From Pseudomonas sp. ok272 (GTDB lineage Bacteria > Pseudomonadota > Gammaproteobacteria > Pseudomonadales > Pseudomonadaceae): a DNA stretch of 64,000 nt. A program made the translations under genes and the position numbers. The stretch is from positions 61,984 to 125,983 of the forward strand of contig NZ_FOCB01000015.1 in assembly GCF_900109995.1 (NCBI RefSeq), read 5' to 3'. Below are positions 1 to 8,338 of the stretch, one piece after another; positions within the stretch are counted from its first letter, which is position 1, and each line of letters starts with the position of its first letter. Under the pieces are notes generated by a model, which ran no database searches, was not told the origin of the DNA, and worked only from the letters and a program-made list of their open reading frames with translations.

Positions 1-473
1 TGGACCTGGATGCCCTGGTCAATCAGGTGATCAGTGAACTGGCCCCGCTGCGCGCCAATGTGAGCGTACGGCGTGGCTTGTGCCTGTCGGCGGCCGATTG
101 CGATGACGCCTGGGTCGAAGCGGAGCCGCGCTACTTGCACCGGGCGTTGCAGAACCTGGTGGGCAATGCCATGCGCCATGCCCAGGGCCAGGTCACCATC
201 AGTTATCAGGTGGGCCAGCAACGCTGTCGGGTTGACGTCGAAGACGATGGGCCGGGCGTGCCGCAAAGTGCCTGGGAAAAGATCTTCACGCCGTTTTTGC
301 GCCTGGACGATAGCCGGACCCGAGCTTCGGGTGGGCACGGCCTGGGGCTATCGATTGTGCGTCGGATCGTTCACTGGCACGGGGGGCGGGCCTTGATCAG
401 CCAGAGCAAGAGCCTGGGCGGCGCGTGCTTCAGCTTGAGCTGGCCACGGCACCAGGAGAAGCCGGAGCGCTGA
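1..473 (+). CDS. Sensor histidine kinase, C-terminal fragment (5' end outside window)
   Basis: The reading frame is open from base 3, so the gene starts before the window. What remains is the ATP-binding domain of a membrane-type histidine kinase. The N box (LQNLVGNAMRHA), G1 box (DDGPGVP), F box (FTPFLRLDDSR) and G2 box (GGHGLGLSIV) occur in the normal order. The dimerisation/phosphoacceptor part and any sensor domain are not visible, so the signal is unknown. Overall flavour is RstB/PfeS-like, which is only an impression. The stop at 471-473 lies inside the convergent pcpS gene, giving a 44-bp tail-to-tail overlap. Confidence 0.9.
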   Translation, partial: DLDALVNQVISELAPLRANVSVRRGLCLSAADCDDAWVEAEPRYLHRALQNLVGNAMRHAQGQVTISYQVGQQRCRVDVEDDGPGVPQSAWEKIFTPFLRLDDSRTRASGGHGLGLSIVRRIVHWHGGRALISQSKSLGGACFSLSWPRHQEKPER

Positions 474-1188
474 TACCGACCAGGCTCAGGAGCTGCCCGT
501 CTTTCACCGCAAACTGTGCGTCCAGCTCCGAGCCATGGCCCCATTCGTTGGACAGGTCCGTCAGCAAGCGCAGGCGCACGTGGCCAGTGTCGCTCCACGC
601 CAACACTTCGGCATGCTCGAAATAGAAGCGCTTGTGCACGATAGGGTAGAGCGCCTTGAACAGGCTTTCCTTGACCGAGAAGGTCAGGGTCACCCACAGC
701 GCCAGTTGCTCGCGGCTGCCTGCGGCCATGCGCTTGAGTTCGCCTGGCGTGAGGATTTCGCCCGCCAGACGCTCGGCACGCTTGGCGTCGAGCAGGTTTT
801 CCAGGTCCATGCCCAGGCCGCTCCACTGGGCCTGGTGCGCCACGATGGCCGCTGCGCGCCCGGTGCTGTGGGTGATCGAACCGCAAATGGCGGGCGGCCA
901 GACCGGTGCACGGTCTTCGCCGATGGCCGGGACGCACGCCACCCCCGCCAATTGCCGCAACGCCTCGCGTGCACACAGGCGCCCGGCGAGGAACTCGGCC
1001 TGACGCTTGGCCACCGAGCGCTGGATACTGGGCGGCGGTTCGATCTGGCAGCGCTGAAAGTCGTTGGATGCCAGTAGCAATGGATTGAAATGCGTGCCAA
1101 GCAACACCGTCCCGGGCAGTGAATAAGGCAACGGCCAATGGGCATCGAGCGGCGTGCAGCAGGCGGGGAGGGTGGAGAGCGGGTTCAT
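430..1188 (-). CDS. pcpS: 4'-phosphopantetheinyl transferase, EntD/PcpS type
   Basis: This 252-residue enzyme transfers 4'-phosphopantetheine from CoA to a serine of acyl or peptidyl carrier proteins. In Pseudomonas the single PcpS serves both fatty-acid and siderophore/peptide synthesis. The sequence shows the magnesium-binding GMDLE motif (about residues 127-130) and the KESLFK motif (about 173-178) in family spacing. A conserved AxRKAEFLAGR-like stretch is present as KRQAEFLAGR. Length matches PcpS (about 240-250 residues). It is transcribed alone and its 3' end overlaps the convergent kinase gene by 44 bp. The symbol rests on family resemblance and genus. Confidence 0.88.
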   Translation of the reverse strand: MNPLSTLPACCTPLDAHWPLPYSLPGTVLLGTHFNPLLLASNDFQRCQIEPPPSIQRSVAKRQAEFLAGRLCAREALRQLAGVACVPAIGEDRAPVWPPAICGSITHSTGRAAAIVAHQAQWSGLGMDLENLLDAKRAERLAGEILTPGELKRMAAGSREQLALWVTLTFSVKESLFKALYPIVHKRFYFEHAEVLAWSDTGHVRLRLLTDLSNEWGHGSELDAQFAVKDGQLLSLVGISAPASPGAVASSS

Positions 1189-1240
1189 GCCCGCAGTTTG
1201 CCGGGTTGCCCCGGCGCTGGATAGCCCTGGCGAATCGGCG

Positions 1241-1339
1241 TACGGCTATTCACTTGAGAGCCTCCTGATGTCGAAGAAACACATGCTCGCTCGCCACGGG
1301 CTGTTTTAATGTCGAGATGACCTTCAGTGAACAGCGTTA
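1241..1339. repeat. Degenerate copy of an IS4-like miniature inverted-repeat element
   Basis: This 99-bp stretch matches the 102-bp element at 61206-61307 along its whole length. The right half, from GCTCGCTCGCCACGG to AACAGCGTTA, differs at only about six positions over 55. The left end (TACGGCTATTCACTTGAG) agrees at 14 of 18 positions with the intact left end. Its own terminal repeats have decayed (CACTTGAG versus CTTCAGTG), so this is an old copy. It lies in the 371-bp gap upstream of phoP. Confidence 0.75.
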
Positions 1340-1380
1340 TGGCGAATGGGTGGGTTTGATTTAGCCTGGATTCGGATGGC

Positions 1381-1414
1381 GTTCAGGGGGAGTTCAGGGC
1401 CGGGCCCGTAACCT
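1381..1414 (+). promoter_or_regulatory. Candidate PhoP box and promoter of phoPQ
   Basis: Two exact GTTCAG hexamers begin at 1381 and 1392, an 11-base period, as in PhoP boxes (two hexamers separated by five bases). A weak -10-like TAACCT follows the second hexamer after 11 bases, the geometry of promoters where the box replaces the -35 element. Autoregulation of phoPQ is known in P. aeruginosa. The rest of 1189-1559 holds only the degenerate miniature element; I see no oprH gene upstream. Confidence 0.5.
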
Positions 1415-1559
1415 GCGTCTACTTAGATTAGGAAGCCGGTAGCGGGTGCATTTGCCGGCCAACTACACTGCGATGTACGGTGCCGGATCGACCGCCAAAT
1501 AGGCCACGGAGCCGTGTGCACCTACCTTGAGGAGGCGTTGAGTTGCCCAGGAGAGCGTT

Positions 1560-2237
1560 ATGAAACTGTTGGTCGTCGAAGACGAGGCGCTGCTGCGTCA
1601 TCACCTGCGCACTCGTCTGACGGAAAGCGGCCATGTGGTCGAGGCCGTGGCCAACGCGGAAGAAGCCATTTACCAGTACGGCCAGTTCAACTACGACCTG
1701 GCGATCGTGGACCTGGGCCTGCCCGGCATGGGCGGCCTGGACCTGATTCGCCAGATGCGCCGGGATGCCAAGACGTTTCCGATCCTGGTCCTGACGGCCC
1801 GTGGCAACTGGCAGGATAAGGTCGAGGGCCTGGCCGCCGGTGCCGACGACTACGTGGTCAAGCCATTCCAGTTCGAAGAGCTGGACGCGCGCCTGAACGC
1901 CCTGTTGCGGCGCTCCAGTGGTTTTACCCACTCGACCATCAATGCCGGTCCCTTGCTGCTGGACCTCAACCGCAAGCAGGCGACGCTCGATGAGCAACCG
2001 CTGGCGTTGACCGCGTACGAGTACCGGATCCTCGAGTACCTGATGCGCCATCACCAGCAGGTGGTCGCCAAGGATCGCCTGATGGAACAGCTCTATCCGG
2101 ATGACGACGAGCGTGACCCGAATGTGATCGAGGTGCTGGTCGGCCGCTTGCGGCGCAAGCTCGAAGGCCCGGCGGGGTTCAAGCCAATCGATACCGTGCG
2201 TGGCCTGGGCTATCTGTTCAATGAGCGCTGTCATTGA
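1560..2237 (+). CDS. phoP: Response regulator PhoP, OmpR family
   Basis: PhoP is the DNA-binding half of the PhoPQ system that responds to low magnesium and cationic peptides. The 225-residue protein has a receiver domain with acidic pocket at residues 8-9, phosphoacceptor Asp51 (DLAIVDLGLPGM) and Lys101-type switch lysine (VVKPF). A winged-helix DNA-binding domain follows (about residues 125-222, ending DTVRGLGYLF). The sequence is very close to P. aeruginosa PhoP as I remember it, including the linker around LLRRSSGF. An AGGAG site precedes the ATG. The stop overlaps the start of phoQ by four bases, so the two are translationally coupled. Confidence 0.95.
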   Translation: MKLLVVEDEALLRHHLRTRLTESGHVVEAVANAEEAIYQYGQFNYDLAIVDLGLPGMGGLDLIRQMRRDAKTFPILVLTARGNWQDKVEGLAAGADDYVVKPFQFEELDARLNALLRRSSGFTHSTINAGPLLLDLNRKQATLDEQPLALTAYEYRILEYLMRHHQQVVAKDRLMEQLYPDDDERDPNVIEVLVGRLRRKLEGPAGFKPIDTVRGLGYLFNERCH

Positions 2238-3583
2238 TTCGCTCACTTCGCCTGCGCTTGATGCTGGCCGCCACGACGTTGGCGGTGCTGTTCATGTTGG
2301 GGTTGCTCCCGGCAATGCAGGGCGCGTTCAGCCTGGCGCTGCAAGATTCGATCGAACAACGCCTGGCGTCGGACGTGACCACGCTGATCTCTGCCGCGCG
2401 AATCGAGAATGGCCGCCTGGTAATGCCCTCGCAGTTGCCGGACGAGCGCTTCAATCTCACCGACAGCCGCCTGCTGGGCTACATCTATGACCGCGAAGGC
2501 CGCCTGGTCTGGCGTTCGCGGGCGACCAAGGATGAAAGCATCAACTACAAGCCGCGCTACGACGGACGTGGCAATGAGTTCGCGCGCACGCGTGAGGACG
2601 GCACGGGCAAAGAGTTCTTCGTCTATGACGTCGAGGTCAAGTTGCTGGGGGGCAAGAACGCGGCGTTCAGCATCGTCGCCCTGCAGCCGGTGCGTGAGTA
2701 CCAGCAGACGCTCGAAGGCCTGCGGGAAAACCTCTACCTGGGCTTCGGCGCCGCGTTGGTCGTCTTGTTGGCGCTGCTGTGGGTCGGCCTGACCTGGGGC
2801 CTGCGGGCGCTCAAACGCTTGAGCCAGGAGCTGGACCAGATCGAAAGCGGTGCCCTGGAAAGTCTCAGTGAGGAGCATCCACGGGAACTGTTGCGCCTGA
2901 CCGGCTCCCTCAACCGGTTGTTGCGCAGCGAGCGCGAGCAGCGCCGTCGTTACCGTGACTCGCTGGACGACCTGGCCCACAGCCTGAAAACCCCTTTGAC
3001 CGTGCTGCAAGGGGTCAGCGAGGACATGGCCCAGCGCCCCGACGAGCGCGAACAGGCGTGGGTGCTGCAATCGCAGATCGAACGCATGAGCCAGCAGATC
3101 AGCTACCAGTTGCAGCGAGCCAGCTTGCGCAAAAGTGGCCTGGTGCGCCATCAGGTGCGCCTGCGTCCGGTGCTGACAAGCCTGTGCATTACCTTGGACA
3201 AGGTCTATCGCGACAAGCGCGTGAAAACCTCCTTCGATCTCCCCGAACCCTGTCATGTGCCGATCGAGCAAGGGGCCTTGCTGGAAATGCTCGGTAACTT
3301 GTTGGAAAACGCTTATCGCCTGTGCCTCAGTGAAGTGCGCATCAGCCTGCGCCAGACCGTGGCTGGCGTTGAGTTGTGCGTCGAGGACGACGGGCCGGGC
3401 GTGCCACCGGACCAGCGCGCACGCATTCTGCAGCGGGGCGAACGCCTGGACCGTCAGCACCCGGGGCAGGGCATTGGCCTGGCCGTGGTCAAGGACATCA
3501 TCGAAAGCTACGGCGCGCAATTGACCCTGGGCGACTCGGCCCTGGGCGGCGCGGCATTCCGGATTCATTTCCCGGTGCTGTGA
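2234..3583 (+). CDS. phoQ: Sensor histidine kinase PhoQ
   Basis: PhoQ is the inner-membrane partner of PhoP. Of 449 residues, a first membrane segment lies at about 8-28 and a periplasmic domain at about 30-165. A second membrane segment (GFGAALVVLLALLWVGLTWGL, about 170-190) is followed by HAMP, an H box with His249 (DDLAHSLKTPL) and an ATPase domain (N box LGNLLENAYR, G1 DDGPGVP, G2 GQGIGLAVVKD). The start is a TTG that overlaps the phoP stop (TTGA). The next in-frame ATG (residue 10) would cut into the first membrane segment. It ends 15 bp from the convergent AraC gene. Confidence 0.92.
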   Translation: MIRSLRLRLMLAATTLAVLFMLGLLPAMQGAFSLALQDSIEQRLASDVTTLISAARIENGRLVMPSQLPDERFNLTDSRLLGYIYDREGRLVWRSRATKDESINYKPRYDGRGNEFARTREDGTGKEFFVYDVEVKLLGGKNAAFSIVALQPVREYQQTLEGLRENLYLGFGAALVVLLALLWVGLTWGLRALKRLSQELDQIESGALESLSEEHPRELLRLTGSLNRLLRSEREQRRRYRDSLDDLAHSLKTPLTVLQGVSEDMAQRPDEREQAWVLQSQIERMSQQISYQLQRASLRKSGLVRHQVRLRPVLTSLCITLDKVYRDKRVKTSFDLPEPCHVPIEQGALLEMLGNLLENAYRLCLSEVRISLRQTVAGVELCVEDDGPGVPPDQRARILQRGERLDRQHPGQGIGLAVVKDIIESYGAQLTLGDSALGGAAFRIHFPVL

Positions 3584-3598
3584 GTCGTCGGCCCGGGC

Positions 3599-4597
3599 CT
3601 ACTGCTCCTGCGCCCGGTAGGCGCCGGGTGTCAGCCCGGTCCATTTCTTGAACGCCCGGTGAAACGCCGAGGGTTCGGAAAACCCCAGTTGCTCGGCGAT
3701 CTGTTGCAACGACAGGTCGGCGCGGTTCAGGTGATAAATCGCGATGTCACGGCGCAACTCATCCTTGAGCTCCTGAAAGCTCGACCCTTCTTCATGCAAG
3801 TGCCGGCGCAAGGTTTGTGGGCTGATGTGCAGGTGCGCGGCCGCGGCTTCCAGGTCGGGCCAATGCGCACTGTCGCGGCTGAGCAGGCGGCGCAACCGGC
3901 TGGCGAGGCTATCGCCATCGTCGGGCCTGGACAGCAGGTCGGCGGGGGAGCGCTCCAGGAAATGCTTGAGCGTACGTTCGTCCTGCAACAGTGGCATCGC
4001 CAGGTAGCGGCTGTGAAACAGCAGTGCGCTGTGCTCGGCACCGAACACTTGGCGGCAAGGGAACAGCAACTCGTACTCGGCGCCATGGGCGGGTTTGGGG
4101 TAGCTGAAGCAGGCCTGTTCCAGGCGAATGCGCTGGCCGATCAACCAACTGGCGAAACGATGCCAGATCACCAGCAGGCACTCAGTGAGAAAGTGCTCCG
4201 GGTCGTTGAGCTGTGAGTCGTCCAGGCTCAACCGCACCCTTTCGCCTTCCAGGCTGAGGGTCAGGCGCGGAGCGTCGGGGAAGAGGCTATAGAACAAAAA
4301 ACCGCGACTCAGGGCCTTATCCAGGTTGCGGCAGTGAATCACCGCGTGGCACATCATGGCGAAGGTCCCGCGTTTACTGGGGGTGATGGCCAGGCCCAGG
4401 TATTCGTCATCCAGCACTTGCCACAGGCCTTGTACGAGCGCGGTGAACTGTTCTGGCGCGATGCGGGCGCGAGGCTCGTCGAGCAGCTCGGGGCTGATGG
4501 CGAGGCGTTGCAGCAGCGCCGAATAGTCGCGGCCCATCCGGCGCGCGCCACCGGTGGCTGCCCGAGCAAAATGACTGGCGATGGTACGTTCACGCAT
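3599..4597 (-). CDS. AraC-family transcriptional regulator (OruR-like architecture)
   Basis: A 332-residue regulator with an N-terminal arabinose-binding-like sensing region typical of the OruR/ArgR-like AraC subgroup. The C-terminal double helix-turn-helix runs over about the last 100 residues, with key stretches SPQTLRRHL and IAEQLGFSEPSAFHRAFKKW. I chose the ATG at 4597 (MRERTIASH) over upstream in-frame starts, because the added residues are low-complexity and do not look like the family. It is transcribed divergently from dctA. In P. aeruginosa an AraC-type gene also sits between phoQ and dctA, as I recall. The effector is unknown; control of dctA is a reasonable guess only. Confidence 0.85.
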   Translation of the reverse strand: MRERTIASHFARAATGGARRMGRDYSALLQRLAISPELLDEPRARIAPEQFTALVQGLWQVLDDEYLGLAITPSKRGTFAMMCHAVIHCRNLDKALSRGFLFYSLFPDAPRLTLSLEGERVRLSLDDSQLNDPEHFLTECLLVIWHRFASWLIGQRIRLEQACFSYPKPAHGAEYELLFPCRQVFGAEHSALLFHSRYLAMPLLQDERTLKHFLERSPADLLSRPDDGDSLASRLRRLLSRDSAHWPDLEAAAAHLHISPQTLRRHLHEEGSSFQELKDELRRDIAIYHLNRADLSLQQIAEQLGFSEPSAFHRAFKKWTGLTPGAYRAQEQ

Positions 4598-4931
4598 GGC
4601 AGTGAGGTCCGTCCATTGAGTGACGGATCTTAGCCACGGTCGAGAAACGGGACAAGGCGGATATCCGCCAAATTGCGGGACGAGCACCGTGTCGAGGGCG
4701 GGAATCCGCCATGGGAATTGGCCTGGTCTGCGCCGGTGTAAATGCTGCAGGCCTTGTATCCAGGGGCTTGCAGGGGATTTTGAGTAAGTGGCACGCGCTT
4801 TGCGATACGGGTCAGAGGACTGCTCGCGCAGCTCGACACAACAAATCCCTCCAGTGCAGGAGGGTTCGCACTTTAGGCCTCGCCTGCATCAGACGGATGA
4901 TTGCAGCGCGGTGCTCCTGAGGAACTTTGCA
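4598..4931. other. Divergent intergenic region between araC-type gene and dctA
   Basis: This 334-base gap must hold both promoters. I see no clear sigma-54 (GG-N10-GC) site or strong sigma-70 pair. An open frame runs through the right half into dctA, but its translation has no resemblance to a transporter N-terminus. Confidence 0.5.
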
Positions 4932-6266
4932 ATGACGACTCGTCAGCCACTGTACAAATCCCTGTATTTTCAGGTGATCGTTGCCATCACCATCGGTATT
5001 TTGGTCGGTCACTTCTACCCGCAGACCGGCGTGGCCCTCAAGCCACTGGGTGACGGGTTCATCAAGCTGATCAAAATGGTCATTGCCCCGATCATCTTCT
5101 GCACCGTCGTCAGCGGTATCGCGGGCATGCAGAGCATGAAGTCGGTCGGCAAGACCGGCGGCTACGCGCTGCTGTACTTTGAAGTGGTCTCCACCATTGC
5201 CCTGTTGATCGGCCTGGTCGTGGTCAACGTGGTGCAGCCGGGCGCCGGCATGCACATCGACGTCGCCACCCTGGATGCCTCGAAAGTCGCGGCCTACGTG
5301 ACCGCAGGCGCCGACCAGAGCATTGTCGGCTTCATCCTCAACGTGATCCCGTCGACCATCGTCGGTGCCTTCGCCACGGGCGACATCCTGCAAGTGTTGA
5401 TGTTCTCGGTGATCTTCGGTTTCGCCCTGCATCGCCTGGGTGCCTACGGCAAGCCGGTGCTGGACTTCATCGACCGCTTCGCCCACGTCATGTTCAACAT
5501 CATCAACATGATCATGAAGCTGGCGCCCATCGGTGCGTTGGGCGCCATGGCCTTCACCATCGGCGCCTACGGTGTCGGTTCGCTGGTGCAACTGGGCCAG
5601 TTGATGATTTGCTTCTACATCACCTGCGTGCTGTTCGTGGTGCTGGTGCTGGGCGCCATCTGCCGGGCCCACGGTTTCAGCGTGCTGAAGCTGATCCGCT
5701 ACATCCGTGAAGAGCTGCTGATCGTACTGGGGACGTCCTCGTCCGAATCGGCACTGCCGCGCATGCTGATCAAGATGGAGCGCCTGGGCGCGAAGAAGTC
5801 GGTGGTAGGCCTGGTGATCCCGACCGGCTACTCGTTCAACCTTGACGGCACCTCGATCTACCTGACCATGGCGGCGGTGTTCATCGCTCAGGCGACCGAC
5901 ACCCACATGGACATCACCCACCAGATCACCCTGTTGCTGGTGCTGTTGCTGTCCTCCAAGGGCGCCGCAGGCGTGACCGGCAGTGGTTTCATCGTACTGG
6001 CCGCCACCCTGTCGGCCGTTGGCCACCTGCCGGTTGCCGGCCTCGCGTTGATCCTGGGTATCGATCGCTTCATGTCCGAAGCCCGCGCCTTGACCAACCT
6101 GGTGGGTAACGCCGTGGCCACGCTGGTCGTCGCCAAGTGGGTCAAGGAACTGGACGAAGACCAGCTTCAGGTCGAGTTGGCTTCCGGTGGTCGTGGTATC
6201 TCCGACACCCGTGAAGTCGATGACCTGGGCGTGGCCGAAGGTCCAGTTCCGGCTGCCGTGAAGTAA
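4932..6266 (+). CDS. dctA: C4-dicarboxylate/proton or sodium symporter DctA
   Basis: DctA imports succinate, fumarate and malate across the inner membrane. The 444-residue protein is of the dicarboxylate/amino acid:cation symporter family. Its signature features are the serine-rich loop (LGTSSSESALPRM), the SFNLDGTSIYL motif and the VGNAVATLVVAKW C-terminal substrate region. Length is that of Pseudomonas DctA. The ATG at 4932 follows a TGAGGAAC ribosome site, and the encoded start MTTRQPLYKSLYFQV is the family N-terminus. A strong terminator follows 15 bp after the stop, so it is monocistronic. Confidence 0.95.
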   Translation: MTTRQPLYKSLYFQVIVAITIGILVGHFYPQTGVALKPLGDGFIKLIKMVIAPIIFCTVVSGIAGMQSMKSVGKTGGYALLYFEVVSTIALLIGLVVVNVVQPGAGMHIDVATLDASKVAAYVTAGADQSIVGFILNVIPSTIVGAFATGDILQVLMFSVIFGFALHRLGAYGKPVLDFIDRFAHVMFNIINMIMKLAPIGALGAMAFTIGAYGVGSLVQLGQLMICFYITCVLFVVLVLGAICRAHGFSVLKLIRYIREELLIVLGTSSSESALPRMLIKMERLGAKKSVVGLVIPTGYSFNLDGTSIYLTMAAVFIAQATDTHMDITHQITLLLVLLLSSKGAAGVTGSGFIVLAATLSAVGHLPVAGLALILGIDRFMSEARALTNLVGNAVATLVVAKWVKELDEDQLQVELASGGRGISDTREVDDLGVAEGPVPAAVK

Positions 6267-6280
6267 TCACTGCACTCATG

Positions 6281-6306
6281 AAAACCCGCTTCGGCGGGTT
6301 TTTTTG
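6281..6306 (+). terminator. Rho-independent terminator of dctA
   Basis: ACCCGC and GCGGGT arms around a TTCG tetraloop, followed by a run of T. Confidence 0.9.
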
Positions 6307-6407
6307 CGTGTCGTTTGAGCGTAAAGGTCACTGGCACTGAAGGTTATGGTAATTGCTGTCAGGTCATTGGCTGCCTAGGCTTGGGGCTTCGCTCAAGGAG
6401 ACGGTAT

Positions 6408-7589
6408 ATGCAGGGTCCACTGGCATCACTCAAGGTTCTGGATTTCTCGACGCTGTTGCCGGGGCCGTTTGCCTCGCTCTTGCTGGCGGACATGGGCGCC
6501 GAGGTGCTGCGCATCGAATCGCCGACGCGCATGGACCTGCTGCGGGTCTTGCCGCCCCATGACCAGGGCACGTCGGCCAGCCACGCCTACCTCAACCGCA
6601 ATAAGCGCAGCCTGGCGCTGGACCTCAAGCAGCCCGAGGCATTGGCGGTGGTCAAGCAACTGCTGCAAGACCACGACATCCTGCTGGAACAGTTCCGTCC
6701 CGGGGTGATGGAGCGCCTGGGCCTGGGCTACGAGGCGCTGAAGGCGATCAATCCGCGGCTGATTTACGTGTCGATCACCGGCTACGGCCAGACCGGTCCC
6801 TACAAGGACCGCGCCGGCCATGACATCAACTACCTGGCGCTGGCAGGGCTGGCCAGTTACACCGGGCGCCGCGACGCCGGGCCGTTGCCCCTGGGGACCC
6901 AGGTCGCGGACATCGCCGGTGGCTCGTTGCACGGGGTGATCGGCCTGTTGGCAGCGGTGATTGCGCGCCAGCACAGTGGCCTGGGCCAGCACCTGGACGT
7001 GAGCATGACCGACTGCGCATTCAGCTTGAACGCCCTCGCCGGAGCCGGCTACCTGGCGTGTGGCGTGACGCCCGGACCTGAAGATCAAGTGCTCAATGGC
7101 GGCAGCTTCTACGACTACTACCGCACCCGTGATGGGCGCTGGCTATCGGTGGGCAGCCTGGAGCCGGGGTTCATGCAGCAACTGTGTGCCGCATTGGGGC
7201 GGCCGGAGTTGGCGGCGCAGGGCCTGTCGCCCAAGCCAGAACAGCAGCAGGCCCTCAAGCAAGCGCTGCAGATCGAGTTTGAGCGGCACGACTTCAGCGA
7301 ACTGTGCGAGCTGTTTGCCGGCACCGATGCCTGTGTCGAGCCGGTCCTGAGCCTGGCCGAGGCGGTGGAGCATCCACAGCTCAAGGCGCGGGAGCTGGTG
7401 ACCCAGGTGCCACGGGAGGACGGCACGCATCAGCCACAGATGGCCTGCCCGCTGAAGTTTTCCGAAGGGCTGCCTGCGCCCCGGCATATCGGCGCAGCGC
7501 TGGGGCAACACACCGATCAGGTGTTGGAGGCGTTGGGGTTCAGTGCGCAGCAGATTGAGGCGTTGAGGGCTGCCAAGGTGGTTCTGTAG
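6408..7589 (+). CDS. CaiB/BaiF-family (class III) CoA transferase
   Basis: A 393-residue family III CoA transferase, which moves CoA between carboxylic acids through an aspartyl thioester. The N-terminal PLASLKVLDFSTLLPGPFA region, the NRNKRSLALDLK stretch and the GHDINYLALAGL region containing the catalytic aspartate (HDINY) are all clear. The ATG at 6408 has an excellent AAGGAG site eight bases upstream, which decides it against the longer frame. It stands alone, flanked by the dctA terminator and a REP pair. The acyl substrate cannot be read from sequence; alpha-methylacyl-CoA racemase is an alternative within the same superfamily. Confidence 0.88.
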   Translation: MQGPLASLKVLDFSTLLPGPFASLLLADMGAEVLRIESPTRMDLLRVLPPHDQGTSASHAYLNRNKRSLALDLKQPEALAVVKQLLQDHDILLEQFRPGVMERLGLGYEALKAINPRLIYVSITGYGQTGPYKDRAGHDINYLALAGLASYTGRRDAGPLPLGTQVADIAGGSLHGVIGLLAAVIARQHSGLGQHLDVSMTDCAFSLNALAGAGYLACGVTPGPEDQVLNGGSFYDYYRTRDGRWLSVGSLEPGFMQQLCAALGRPELAAQGLSPKPEQQQALKQALQIEFERHDFSELCELFAGTDACVEPVLSLAEAVEHPQLKARELVTQVPREDGTHQPQMACPLKFSEGLPAPRHIGAALGQHTDQVLEALGFSAQQIEALRAAKVVL

Positions 7590-7605
7590 CGCCAGATAGG
7601 CCGCC

Positions 7606-7680
7606 TTCGCGAGCAGGCTCGCTCCCACAAGGGATTTGTGAGTGCTACCGATCCAATGTGGGAGCGAGCCTGCTCGCGAA
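7606..7680. repeat. Inverted REP pair (REPIN)
   Basis: Two 24-bp REP units in opposite orientation: TTCGCGAGCAGGCTCGCTCC at 7606 onward and its exact reverse complement ending at 7680, separated by 27 bases. The pair lies between convergent genes. The same family recurs at 12841-12929, 39139-39162 and 43176-43239. Confidence 0.92.
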
Positions 7681-7708
7681 GAGACCGCTACGGACACCAC
7701 CAAACCCA

Positions 7709-8203
7709 CTACTCGACCCGCGACTCCCCGGTAAACACCAGCGTTTGCCGACACCGCCGACACAAATACCGCCGCCCCTGGCGCACCAGGCTGTGGCGTT
7801 GGGCCGAAAACGGGAAGTCGCTGTCGGCGCACGGGCATTTGTAGATGTAGCGGGTCACGCGACGGCGCTTGATGTCGTAGGTGTGGCAACGGTTGGGCGG
7901 CAGTTCGTAGACCCCGCGCATGATCAACTGCCACTCTTCACCGTGGGGCTGGATACGGTCGCCAAACAGTTGATGGGCGATCAGGTGCGCGACTTCGTGG
8001 GCCACGGTCTGCTTGAGGAAGTCTTCGGCGTTTTCCCGGTAGAGCTGCGGGTTGAAGCGCAGCAGGTTCTCATGCAGGTGCGCCACGCCGGCCTTCTGGC
8101 CACGCAGCTTGAGGCTGACGACGGGACGCTTGAAAGGTCGCTTGAAAAAGCATTCGGCTTGTTGGAAACAGTCTTCGACGCGGGTATTGAGTGACTCGGG
8201 CAT
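7709..8203 (-). CDS. sprT: SprT-family zinc metalloprotease-like protein
   Basis: A 164-residue SprT protein. The HEVAHLIAHQL motif is the HExxH zinc site of this family, and a C-terminal zinc ribbon is formed by CPC and CRRC pairs. The family resembles the protease domain of eukaryotic Spartan (DNA-protein crosslink repair), but the bacterial role is not well established. The ATG at 8203 (MPESLNTRVEDCF) was preferred over an upstream TTG, because family members begin near this point. It is a single gene between the REP pair and the Yip1-family gene. Confidence 0.88.
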   Translation of the reverse strand: MPESLNTRVEDCFQQAECFFKRPFKRPVVSLKLRGQKAGVAHLHENLLRFNPQLYRENAEDFLKQTVAHEVAHLIAHQLFGDRIQPHGEEWQLIMRGVYELPPNRCHTYDIKRRRVTRYIYKCPCADSDFPFSAQRHSLVRQGRRYLCRRCRQTLVFTGESRVE

Positions 8204-8338
8204 GCTGTACGGATCTCCAGAGGCCCCGAGTATGCGACAAAGCTCGGGACTTGCGAATCGCCCAGGCGCCGAATGGTCAGCGTCAAGCAAAAGGCCGCCT
8301 TGCAGCGGCCTGTAGGAGGGGGCCTGGAACCGTCCCGG

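Noticed and set aside
4788..4931. Longer N-terminus for DctA
   Set aside because: The added residues are polar and unlike DctA; the ATG at 4932 has a good ribosome site and the family start.
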